Of a stretch of 64,000 bases of DNA, positions 43,238 through 53,678 are shown in pieces. A program made the position numbers and the translations under genes. The DNA comes from Pleurodeles waltl (taxonomy: Eukaryota; Chordata; Amphibia; Caudata; Salamandridae): assembly GCF_031143425.1 (NCBI RefSeq), contig NC_090447.1, forward strand, positions 24,215,426 to 24,279,425. The letters are read 5' to 3'. Position 1 is the stretch's first letter. Each line of letters begins with the position of its first letter. The notes below the pieces were generated by a model that was not told the origin of the DNA, did no database searches, and worked only from the letters and a program-made list of their open reading frames with translations.

Positions 43238-46126
43238 TGTTACAAAGTAGCTTCTTTCTAGCATGGTTACCCCCACTTTTGGACTGTTTGTGAGTGTGTG
43301 TCAGTATGTTTTTACTGTGTCACTGGGATCCTGCTAACCAAGACCCCAGTGCTCATAGTGAAAACCCTATTTGTCACTGTGTTGTGCCTGTCTCACTGGG
43401 ATCCTGCTAGCCAGGACCCCAGTGCTCATAGTTTGTGGCTTTATGTGTGTGTTGTCAGTAGTGCTTAACTGTGTCACTGAAGTTCTGCTAACCAGAACTT
43501 CAGTGCTTATGCTCTCTCTGCTTCTAAATTAGTCCCTACAGTTTAGTGATTTCATTTACGAATTCCAATTGGCAACCTGGACCCCCCTTATAAGTCCCTA
43601 GAATATGGTACCTAGGTACCCAGGGCATTGGGATTCCAGGAGATCCTTATGGGCTGCAGCATTTCTTTTGCCACCCCTAAGGAGCTCAGACAAACCCTTT
43701 CACAGGACTGCCACTGCAGCCTGCGTGAAATAGTGCACACATTATTTCACAGCCATTTTCACTGCACTTAAGTACCTTATAAGTCACCTATATGTCTAAC
43801 CTTCATTTACTGTATGCTGGGTGCAAAGTTACTAAGTGTGACGGCACCCTTGCAGTAGCAAAGGTGCCCCCATGCTGTCCAGGGCCAAACCCCGGACTCC
43901 GTGAGTGCAGGGATGCCATTACACGTGTGCACTACATATAGGTCGCCATGGACCCCTACTACTGCCAAACCAGCTTTCTGAGGCTTTCACTGCAGCTACA
44001 GCTACTGCCCCTCCTCACAGACAGGGTTCTGCCCTCCTGGGATCTGAGCAGCTCAGTCCCAGGAAGGCAGAACAAAGCATTTCCTTTGGAAGGAGGGTGT
44101 TACACCCTCTCCCTTTGGAAATACGTGATACAGGAGCCTCCCAGAGCCTCTGGAAATGCTTTGAAGGGCACAGATGGTGCCCTCCTTGCATAAGCCAGTC
44201 TACACCGGTTCAGGGACCCCCAGTCCCTGCTCTGGCACGAAACTGGACAAAGGAAAGGGGAGTGACCACTTCCCTGTCCATCACCACTCCAGAGGTGGTG
44301 CCCAGAGCTCCTACAGGGTGTCCCAGACTTCAGCCATCTTGTTTTCCAAGGTGTGGGGCCTCTAGGTGGCCAGTGCCAGCAGGTGACGTCAGAGACCCCT
44401 CCAGATAGGTGCATACCTGGCTAGGTAGCCAACCCCCCTCTCAGGGCTATTTAGGGTCTCTCCTGTGGGTTTCTCTTCAGGTTCTGCTTGCAAGTTTCCA
44501 TCAGGAATCCTCTGCAACAACTTCTTCATCCTCTAACCTCGGATCGACCACAGACTGCTCCAGGAACTGCTGTAACTGCAACAAAGTATCCAGAAGGGCT
44601 ACCTCAACTCTGCAACTTCAGCTCCAGCCAGCAACTGCAACAGTTTCCATGGTGTGCACGCTCTGCGGACTCCCTGTCTTCACCCTGTACAAGAAGGACC
44701 GAAGAAATATCCAGTGGAGTGACGGAGTCACTTCCCTGCTCCAGCAGGCACCTTCTAAGACGACGACCGGTTCTCTTGGACTCCTCTCCTGGCGACGAGC
44801 GTGCTCCTTGGAACACAGGTTGTGGACCCCTTCGACACAGACTGTCCTAAGGTCCTGCTGTCCAAATTTGGAGGAGGTAAGAGCTTGCCTTCCCCGTTTC
44901 CAACAGTACCCCTGTGCACTGCATCATCTTCACCTCCTGAGGCCTCGGTCCACTATTTGCAAGAGTCCTTTGTGCACATCCTGGGCTAGATCCCTAGCAC
45001 TCTATCATGTGACGCTCAACTCTCTGAGTTGTTCTCAGCAGAGTGGGACCTTCTTTTGTAGAGCTGCAGCAACCGCAATTTCCACCTTCTTTGTCCCGGT
45101 GTCCTGGGACCTCCGTGGGTGCTGGCTGGTCATCTGTGGGTTCCCTCCAGTGTTGGGAGTCCCCTCTGTCTCCTCAGTCCGGGTTGAGGCCCCCAGGTCC
45201 CTCCTGGGTTCAGGCAGCGCATTTGTGACACAATCCACGACATTGCTTGAACCAATGCTTGTTGGACGAATTCAGCGCTGCAACTCGCCTGCATCCAACA
45301 TCTCCACGTGGGACATCCTTTGCATCATGCAGGAACCCGCAGCCACCTTCTTAGGGGCTCTTCTAGAGAATTCTCTTTTGCACCGTCTTCTAGGCTGGCA
45401 GGGGCTCCTGTCCTTCCTGGAATCTTCTGCGACTTCTGGACTTGGTCTCCTCTCTTCACAGGTCTTCAGGTCCAGGAATCCACCATTTGATGCTTGCAGT
45501 CTTGCTTGGTTCTTGCTATAACTCTAATCACAACTTGTAGTGTGTCCTAAGGAAACTTGCAGTACTTTACTCCTACTTTCCTGGGCTCTGGGGAAGGGTA
45601 TTTTACTCACCTTTGTGGTTTTCTGACTCTCCCAGCGATTCTCTACACACTACACTTGTCTAGGGGGGAATTTGTGATTCGCATTCCACTTTCTTAGTGC
45701 ATGGTTTGTGCTGCCCCTAGACCTATTTCTTCCTATTGCATTCTATGGTATTTTCTATTGTTTGCACTGTCCTATGACTATTTACGTACCTGATTTCGGT
45801 GTCTAGTGTATATATTGTGTATAATACTTACCTCCCGAAGAAGTATTGCCTCTAAGATATTTTTGGCCTTGTGTCACTAAAATAAACTACCTTTATTTCT
45901 GGTAACCTGGGTATTGTCTTTTATTGAGTATAAGTACTGTGTAACTATAGAGGTATTGCAGGAGCTTTGCATGTCTCCTAGTTCAGCCTAAGCTGCTCTG
46001 CTACAGCTACCTCTATCAGCCTAAGCTGCTAGAACACTACTACATTTCATTAATAAGGGATAACTGGACCTGGTATAAGGTGTAAGTACCCAAGGTACCC
46101 ACTACAAACCAGGCCAGCCTCCTACA
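43238..46126 (+). mobile_element. solo LTR (inner), 2,889 bp, nested
   Basis: TGTTACAAAGTAGC...CAGCCTCCTACA with perfect CTGGT duplications at 43233-43237 and 46127-46131. U3 hairpins lie at about 43317, 43398 and 43470, inverted repeat at 43725-43750, CRE at 44384-44391, TATTTAG box at 44446-44455, and AATAAA at 45891-45896. A 370-aa frame (44409-45521) crosses its transcribed part but has no domain. Confidence 0.9.
44384..44455 (+). promoter_or_regulatory. CRE plus TATTTAG box of the inner solo LTR
   Basis: Full TGACGTCA followed 54 bp later by GCTATTTAGG. Solo LTRs keep the complete promoter, so transcription into neighbouring DNA is possible. Confidence 0.5.
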
Positions 46127-48718
46127 CTGGTGCCCCCTTATAAGTCCCTAGTATATGGTGCTTAGGTACCCAGGGCGTCGGGGTTCCATGGGATCCCTAT
46201 GGGCTGCAGCATTTCTTTTGCCACCCATAGGGAGCCCAAGCAAAGGCTTCTATAGGACTGCCATTGCAGCCAGTGTGAAATGGTGCATGCACCCTTTCAC
46301 TCCCATTTACACTGAAGCAGGTCACTTATAAATCACCCATATTGCAGGCCTTCCAGCCCTGAAGGCTGGGTGCAGAGTACCTGTGTGTGTGAGGGCACCC
46401 TTGCACTAGCAGAGGTGTCCCAAAGGGGTGCCCTCACAACATCCAGGACCATTTTTACTAGACTTCGTGAGTGCGGGGATGCCATTTTACGCATGCACTG
46501 GACATTGGTCACCACCTATGTCCAGCTTCAGAATGGTAACTCCGAATATGGCCATGTTTGATATCAAACATGTTGGAATCATACCCTAAGTTATGCCACC
46601 TCACAGACAGGTTTCTTCCCTCCTGTTTCTTGAGCAGCTCAAGCCCAGGAAGGCAGAACAAACCATTTCCTCTGGGAGAGGGATGTTAACCCTCTCCCCT
46701 TGAGAAACCCTTGGAAATAGGTGTTACAGGCATGGCAGAGGTAGCCTCTCAGAGCCTCTGGAAATGCTTTGAAGGGCACAGATGGTGCCTTCCTTGCATT
46801 ATCCAGTCTACACCGGTTCAGGGACCACCAGTCCCTGCTCTGGAGTGAAACTGGACAAAGGAAAGGGGAGTGACCACTCCTCTGTCGATCACCACCCCAG
46901 GGGTGGTACTCAGAGCTCCTCCAGAGAGTCCCTGGGTTTTGCCATCTTGGATTCCAAGTTGGCAGAGCACTCTGGGAGCATCTGAGTGGCCAGTGCCAGC
47001 AGGTGTTGTCAGAGCCCTCACCTGATAGGTGCTTACCTGTGTAGCTGACCAATCCCCATTTCAGGGCTATTTAGGGTCTCTCTCTTGGGTGGTTCTTCAG
47101 ATTTGAATTGCAAGACTCCAGCAGGTCACCTCTGCATCCTTTACTTCACCTTCTTACCAAAGAAACTGCATCTTGATCCTCCAGGAATTCTACAACTGCA
47201 AGAAAGAAGCAAAGACGACTTCTGAAACATTGTATCTTCAGCTCCTGCCAGCAACTGCAACTGTTTCCCAGTTGTGCATCCTCAGAGGATAGCCAGTCTT
47301 CAGCCTGCACCAGGGTCACTTCCCTGCTTCAGCAGGCACCCCTCTGCAGCAACGATCGGTGGCTTGGGTTCTGTCTCCTGATGAAGTGCCTGGATCCAGC
47401 ATCACGGGTGGTGGACTGAAGTTGTCCCGACGGTCCTAACATCCAACTGTCCAACTTTGGTGGAGGTTAGAGCTTGCCTCCCCACCCAAGACAGTACCCC
47501 CGTGCACTGCATGTTTTTCAGTTGCCAAGGCTTGTTGGCATCCTTCCACGAACTTATTTGTGCACCGCGCACATCTGGCCCCTAGCACTTCTTCCTGCGA
47601 CGCCCAGGCTCTTGTGTGGTTCTCCGGCAGCGTGGGATCCCTTTGTGTAGTGCTGCGTGGGCCTCCTTTTGCACCTTCCTTGTCCCCATGCTGTGGGACT
47701 CATGTGCATACTGCCTGGACTTCTGAGGGCTTTCTGAGTTGCTGAGAGCTCCGTCTGTCTCACCCTCATGGGTAGAGTCCACCAGGTTCCTCCTGGTCCC
47801 GGGCAGCGCCATTTTCTGCTAACCGCAAGGTTTAGGTGTGCCAAGGCTTGTTGGCAGAATCCAGCGACACAACCCAGACTGCAATCATCCATCCGGCGTG
47901 GGACATCTTCTGCACCAACCAGGAACCCACATCTGTCATCTTTGGGTGCAGTACTGACTGTTCGTCACCTGTGGTTCTTCTTTTGCACCTTCATCCTGGT
48001 TAGCAGGGGCTCCTGTACTCTGGACTCTTCAGCGCTTCTTTGACTTTGTCCCCTTCTTCCACAGGTCTTCAGGTCCAGGTATCCATCGTTGGTGTCTTGC
48101 AGTCTCTTCTTGTTCTTGCATAATCTTCTTTGTCGTCTTCTTGTGTGTTGTAGGAAAGTTACTGTGATTTACTTCTACTTCCCCGTGCTCTGGGGCGGGT
48201 TCTATTACTTACCTTTGGTGTTTTCTAATACTCCCAGCTCCTCTCTACACACAACACTTGCCTAGGTGGGAAACCGACTCTCGCATTCCAATTCTTTAGT
48301 ATATGGTTTGTGTTCCCCCTAGGCCCATTTCTAACTATTGTGATTTTCACTAATTGCACTGTTTTCTAATTGTTTTAACAGCTATTTCTGCATACTAGTG
48401 TATATAACTTGTGTATTACTTACCTCCTAAGGGAGTATAGTCTGTATGGTATTTTTGGCATTTGTGTCACCAAAATAAAGTACCTTTATTTTTGTAATAC
48501 TGAGTATTTTCTTTCATGTGTGTGAGTACTGTGTGACTACAGTGGTATTGCATGAACTTTGAATGTCTCCTAGATAAGCCTTGGCTGCTCATCCACAGCT
48601 ACCCCTAGACAGCCTGGTTTCTAGACACTGACTACATTTCACTAATAAGGGATAACTGGGCCTGGTATAAGGTGTAAGTACCTTAGGTACCCACTACAAA
48701 CCATGCCAGCCTCCTACA

Positions 48719-48723
48719 ACATA
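48719..48723 (+). repeat. target site duplication ACATA, right copy
   Basis: Pairs with 43054-43058. Confidence 0.88.
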
Positions 48724-50868
48724 CATTTAAGTTCTGTGGGTAGAGGTTTTTAGAAATTTTGTAGGCTTTAACACCCCATCAATATCTTCCCAACAAAATT
48801 CACACAGATCTTTCTCTACATATGCATTATCCAAAACATTTACACATCTGATCAAGTAGAAGGCTCTTTTAATGTTTCCACACACAGAATATGACGTCGG
48901 TAGAAGGTCACTTAGCGGGACAGATCTCTTTAACTCATTGTACCGAAGATCGTCAAATGTGTGACAGTCAGAACCTGTTTTCCACACCCCCACAAGTTAT
49001 TTTTCTACGATCTTTGTGTCTCAGCAAATCCTTCTAGAAACTTCACAGGTTCAGCAGTTAAAGCTCCAAGCTTTTTCCCAGTTTTGGTCATAGTGTCATC
49101 ACTCGTACGAATATGTGCCTTGATAAGAACAATGGACATCTCTGGGTAAAATGACTTGTACTGAATATGAAGTGGGATTAAATGTATTTTCTCGCCTGTT
49201 CTATAACTCATCTATAACACTGACAATCCTTGATTTATGAACATTCCAACAAATCTAAGTAGCACAATGATAAGATCTGTGTCGTTTGACAGTACAATGA
49301 CTTGACTGGAACCATTTCGAACAGCCCAATCAACATGTGGCACAACACGAAGGTCAGCTTCCTCCAATTTGCTGTTAAGTTCTTGAACAATATGGCCCTT
49401 ATGTTTTGAATATCTCTGTGCAGACACCAACTCCATATTGATAATCAATCCACTTGCAATAATTTGAAATTCAGTGTTCACTAAAGCATCAGCAATGTTC
49501 ATCCTGTACGATGTTGATGACTAGAATTTATCAAGTTGCACAGTTATAAGAGTTACATTTTTGATGGAGGCAAGGTCAACTGTTCCACTTGTAGACAGAT
49601 GTCTGATTCTCTCCACTTCTTTAACAGCAAGGTAACTGTCAAAGACAATGTGCAGTTCTTGCAAGGTGCACACTCACTTTGATATCTGTAGAACAGTCAG
49701 AACAACCTCTCTGGAGTTTTGCATGGATGAAACCTTGACCATTCGCAATTGCGACATATAGTGCACAACAGCAGTTTTCAATGAGGACACATTTTCAAAT
49801 TGCACTTCTTCAGGGGAAAGTTTTTTTTTTAGCTCTTGTACAAGTTTGTACTTCACTGATTTGGTTGCAGCATCTCTATCAAATAATGTGTTTGTTGGAA
49901 GAAGATCATGAGACAGAATGTCCTTGATAAATCCACCCCTCTCTTTTGCTACATCAATCTCTCTATGTGCTTGCAAAATTTGTTTTTTGTAACCTGTTTT
50001 GTAATGGCTGGTAGGACGAAACTCTTACTATGGCAATTAAAGCACGGATGTTTACCTTTAGTGATTATGTCAAACAGCTTTTTCTCTTGCAATACAAATC
50101 TCTTCTGCTTCAATACTGCATATAGTTTAGATCCATGCATCAGGACTTCTAGTAGATGTGTTTTTATATCATAATCAACATATTGTTTGGTCACGAAGTT
50201 TAGGTGCATAGGCTCATTCATTTCAAAGGGGTTGCCTTGCTGCTGCATGAAATGAAGAAGGCTGCCAACATGTTTATTAAACACCCCCCCCCCTTACCCA
50301 CATGTTTGTGGTGTGGAACAGTTTCACAATTGTACACTAATTTTGAATTTGTCATCTCTTTGAAAACATTGCAAATAGAAAGGAATTCATGGTGAACTAG
50401 CTGACACTGAGCAACATATTCACTTGTCTGACCAACAATTCCCTTGGAGCTTTTCTGTGATTTCCGGATCGTCTGTTCCAGTTTCATATCTGGAGCCACA
50501 GCATTGAATCTTCTCTGTCTTTCACCACAAAATATATTTGGATGAATTTTCTGAGGAGGTATGTTTTTTTCCACCTGTAGGTTCTTCACTCTTTCCACAT
50601 ACCAGGATCCATATCTCAGGTAGTTTTTGCAATCAAATTCACAAAACACAGAAATCAGTAGCTCCAGATCCTTCATGTGCAGGTCTCAATCACCTTCCAG
50701 AACAGTATTTAACACGTTTTTCACTAGAGCTATCATGTGAAAAACATTTTTCCAGTACTTGCAAAGTTCTATTTTTTCTTCACATTCTTTAACAAACTCT
50801 ACAAACCTGGTTTTCAGGTTTTCTGATTTTGAACTGAGTGTATTGAATGTAGCCTGGCTTTGTATTAT
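48724..50868 (-). pseudogene. broken gene of an uncharacterised repetitive animal protein family
   Basis: Seven minus-strand frames run in one direction: 50877-50686, 50676-50218, 50284-49949, 49976-49674, 49502-49212, 49211-49005 and 48993-48727. They are joined by stops and frameshifts, with no introns visible. Recognisable blocks in order: 'RRFNAVAPDMKLEQTIRKS' then 'GIVGQT'; 'SSLKTAVVHYMSQLRMVKV'; 'EEADLRVVPHVDWAV' then 'VIVLSNDTDLIIVLL'; 'IKAHIRTSDDTMTK'; 'TFDDLRYNELKRSVPLSDL'; 'DGVLKPTKFLK'. I recognise this layout from multicopy uncharacterised proteins of cnidarians, arthropods and fishes. The acidic 'EAD...DTD' spacing recalls PIN/FEN-like nuclease folds, but that is inference. The intronless state and repetitive nature suggest a transposon gene or a retrocopy. 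The MITE at 50869 and a solo LTR at 43059 interrupt it. Confidence 0.55.
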
Positions 50869-51475
50869 GGCGGTCATTCTGACCGCGGTGGGCGGCAGTC
50901 GCCGCCCGCCATGCGGTTACCGCCGAATGACCGCCCCGCGGTCAAAAGACCGCAGCGGCCATTCCAACTTTCCCGCTGGGCCGGCGGGCGACCGCCAAAA
51001 GGCCGCCCGCCAGCCCAGCGGGAAAGCCCCTGCAACGAGGAAGCCGGCTCCGAATGGAGCCGGCGGAGTTGCAGGGGTGCGACGGGTGCAGTGGCACCCG
51101 TCGCGATTTTCACTGTCTGCTACGCAGACAGTGTAAATCATGCTGGGGACCTGTGAGGGGGCCCCTGCACTGCCCATGCCAATGGCATGGGCAGTGCAGG
51201 GGCCCCCAGGGGCCCCACGACACCCGTGTCTGCCATCCTGGTTCTGGCGGTGACAACCGCCAGAAACAGGCTGGCAGGAAGGGGGTCGGAATCCCCGTGG
51301 CGCCGCCATGGAGGATTCCCTGGGCCAGGGGAAAACCGGCGGGAAAACCGGCAGGAAACCGCCGGTTCCCCTTTTCTGACCGCGGTTAGCCCAGGAAGCA
51401 CCGCCAGCCTGTTGGCAGTGCTTCCGCTGCCCTCCGCCCTGGCGGTCATGGACCGCCAGGGTCGGAATGACCCCC
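50869..51475. mobile_element. Harbinger-type MITE, 607 bp
   Basis: Ends GGCGGTCATTCTGACC (50869) and, inverted, GGGGGTCATTCCGACC (ending 51475), flanked by TAT on both sides (50866-50868, 51476-51478). No ORF of its own. It is very GC-rich and made of successive stem-loops. The inverted-repeat pattern and internal ggcggt words resemble the autonomous Harbinger at 52502-60892. Confidence 0.82.
51158..51206. repeat. perfect 23-bp hairpin inside the MITE
   Basis: Arms 51158-51180 and 51184-51206 are exact reverse complements around AAT. Neighbouring smaller hairpins include 51113-51133 (ACTGTCTGC/GCAGACAGT) and one at about 51042-51064 (GCCGGCTCC/GGAGCCGGC). Confidence 0.85.
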
Positions 51476-51478
51476 TAT

Positions 51479-51531
51479 GTCTTTTCAATGAAGTGCACCC
51501 TGTGCCATGTTTACTTCTGACTTAAGATATG
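51479..51531 (-). other. short remainder of the uncharacterised element
   Basis: 53 bp between the MITE's target duplication and the LTR at 51532. It should be the upstream continuation of the broken minus-strand gene, but it carries a stop in the expected frame. Confidence 0.3.
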
Positions 51532-51729
51532 TGTAGGAACGTACCCTCTTTTTGGTATGGTTACCCCCACTTTTTCCTGCTATTAGTGTGCTTAGGGTGT
51601 CTTCACTGGGATGCTGCTACCCAGGACCCCAATGACTGCGATCTCTTCCTCCAAATGTGGTTACCTAGGACCTCTGTGCACTCCACAATTCGCATACTGG
51701 TGTACCCTTATAAGTTCCTAGTATATGAT
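51532..51729 (+). repeat. LTR (family C), first segment
   Basis: Starts TGTAGGAACGTACCC with a U3 hairpin near 51605, then breaks at 51729 in '...cctagtatatgat'. The expected continuation '(g)gtacttaggtacccagggc' is found at 63299, after the family B LTR and its contents. Confidence 0.7.
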
Positions 51730-51773
51730 TGTAGGAAGCTGGCTCTGCATATACTAGATCAAAATGAGATATA

Positions 51774-52337
51774 GGCCCTCATTTTGACTGCCGCCCGCCC
51801 GCTAATGCCATCCGGCCATCAGGCCGCCTGTGCGGCCTGAACCCGCCGGCCCTAATATGGCTTCCCCGCTGGGCCGGGGGGTGGATACAGAGTTTCAGCC
51901 TGCGAGCCCAGCGGGGAACAGGGCTGTAACATTGCAGCCAGCTCCTAATGAGCTGGCGGCAATGTGGCGGTGCAGCAGCACCCGTCACGCATTCCACTGC
52001 CCGTAATTCAGGCAGTGGAATGTGCAATGGGGCTGTGCATGGGGGCCCCTGCACTGGCCATGCCAGGCTCCCCCTCCCCCCCCAAGTTACCCATTGCGCC
52101 AGCCATTCCATGGCGGCGTTTACCACCATGGACAGGCTGGCAGATGGAGACTCGTAATCCCCAGGGCAGCTCTGCCCTGGCGGACTACAACCGCCAGGAC
52201 CGTCATGCCGGAGGTTGGCAGCAGCCTGGTGGTGTCGGGGATTTGACCATGGCGGCTCCTCCGCGGTCATAATGCCGCTGCCGGACCGCCATTATGGTGG
52301 CGGTCCGACCCCGACCGTCACCCTCATAATGACCCCC
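51774..52337. mobile_element. Harbinger-type MITE, 564 bp
   Basis: Bounded by ATA on both sides (51771-51773, 52338-52340). The uninterrupted LTR at 63832-64000 reads straight through with one ATA, which proves the boundaries. Ends GGCCCTCATTTTGAC and inverted GGGGGTCATTATGAG. Internal hairpins include 51996-52020 (CCACTGCC.../GGCAGTGG). Non-coding. Confidence 0.88.
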
Positions 52338-52340
52338 ATA

Positions 52341-52501
52341 GGGTGCACAGAGCCCAGGGGTTCCCCAGATGATTGACAGAGGCAATAATAGATTATACTA
52401 ATGCTCTATTTGTGGTAGTGTGGTCGAGCAGTTAGGCTTATCAGAGGGTAGTGTTAAGCATTTGTTGTACACACACAAGCAATAGAAGAAACACACACTT
52501 A
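52341..52501 (-). repeat. family B LTR, middle segment
   Basis: 161 bp of LTR between the MITE and the Harbinger transposon. It matches 31190-31260 in reverse and 63880-64000 directly. Its last three bases (TTA, 52499-52501) are the left target duplication of the Harbinger element. Confidence 0.8.
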
Positions 52502-52760
52502 GGTGGTCATTACAACCCTGGCGGACGGTGTTAAAGCTGTGGAAACACCGCAAACAGGCCGGTGGACCAAAAAAGGGAATTATGACCCTGGCGGAAACCG
52601 CCAACAAAGACAGCCACTTTAACACACCGCCCGCCACGGCGGTGCAAACAAGCAGCGCGGCGGTCCCCGCCAAAAGACAGGCGGGAGACAATGTACCGCC
52701 CACAGTATTACAACCCGCCAATCCGCCACCTTTTCCGGGGCGGGTTCTCCGTGGATAAAA
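52502..52760. promoter_or_regulatory. left terminal and subterminal motif cluster of Harbinger
   Basis: Inverted end followed by repeated GGCGG/CCGCC words (for example near 52520, 52590, 52629, 52660, 52698). The mirror cluster lies at about 60570-60892. In this superfamily the Myb-like protein recruits the nuclease through subterminal sites; these words are the obvious candidates here (inference). Confidence 0.5.
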
Positions 52761-53678
52761 ACACGGCGGAAACAGCTTTTGCAATGGGAAAACGGTCACC
52801 TGAACACATCCCACGAGGAACGAGGACTCCATGGAGCCGGAACTCCAAATACTACCTGCCCTTGTGTTTCTGTTCCTCTACGACCAACAGCTACGTAGGC
52901 GCCGAAGACAACGGTGAGTACTGCACCTACGACATAGGGAAGGGGGGAGGCAAAAGTTAGGGGGACACCCACCAAACACCCCCACCCCCACCCTAGTATA
53001 TTACAACATACACACCAATGCATTCACAAAAATCACAGTAACAACCCACAATCCCCCCGGAAGAATGAAAAGACAATGCGAAATTCGGTCAAACATTGCA
53101 ATGTGGCAATATACATGTCATACAAAAATATACAGATATATATTTGAAAATCAGTCAGAATTATATACAATACGAGAAGTAGTGCAGATATGTACACAAC
53201 AATGTCCGTGCACCAACAGTCCAAAAATGCATGGGCGAGGCCCACAAAGGATACCTGACCACAATCGGAGAGAACACTGCCGGGGCATCACATAGAAATA
53301 CTACAGGCACCTCAGGGGGAAAGGAAGGGGGGGCACCTCAGCAGGATGACTGCAAAGCCAGATCCACGACGGGGCTCCATGCCCATTGATGTATCCTGGG
53401 GAGTGCAAAGCCACAGTCTCTCAAGCCTCTACAGTGGGTGGGGTGCCCACTGTTCCATCCTGGCGAGTGCAAAGCCACAGTCACTCAAGTAGATGCAGGT
53501 CTCTAGTGGTACTGGGGGGGACTGGTGCCCAGACTGGATGAGTCTCCCCGTGAAAGTTCCTGTCCTGTCACTGTCCCAGCTGCACATGGGATAAGGATGC
53601 CTGATGTGGCGGCCCATTCATTCCTACCCGGTGCTTGCTCTGTTCAGCGGTGCTTTGCCATGGCGGTCTTTGCCCTGT

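Larger units (their letters stand above)
43059..48718 (+). mobile_element. solo LTR (outer), interrupted by a second solo LTR
   Basis: Begins TGTAGGAAAGTGGCC at 43059 and ends ...CAGCCTCCTACA at 48718, with perfect ACATA duplications. Without the nested insert (43238-46126) and one CTGGT copy it is about 2.77 kb. Landmarks: hairpin near 43133, inverted repeat 46275-46300, TATTTAG box near 47068 (CRE mutated), AATAAA 48474-48479. It inserted into the uncharacterised minus-strand gene. Confidence 0.88.

Noticed and set aside
44409..45521. 370-aa frame inside the inner solo LTR
   Set aside because: Lies in the transcribed part of the LTR, composition Ser/Leu/Cys-rich without a domain, and the equivalent region of the other LTRs is not open.
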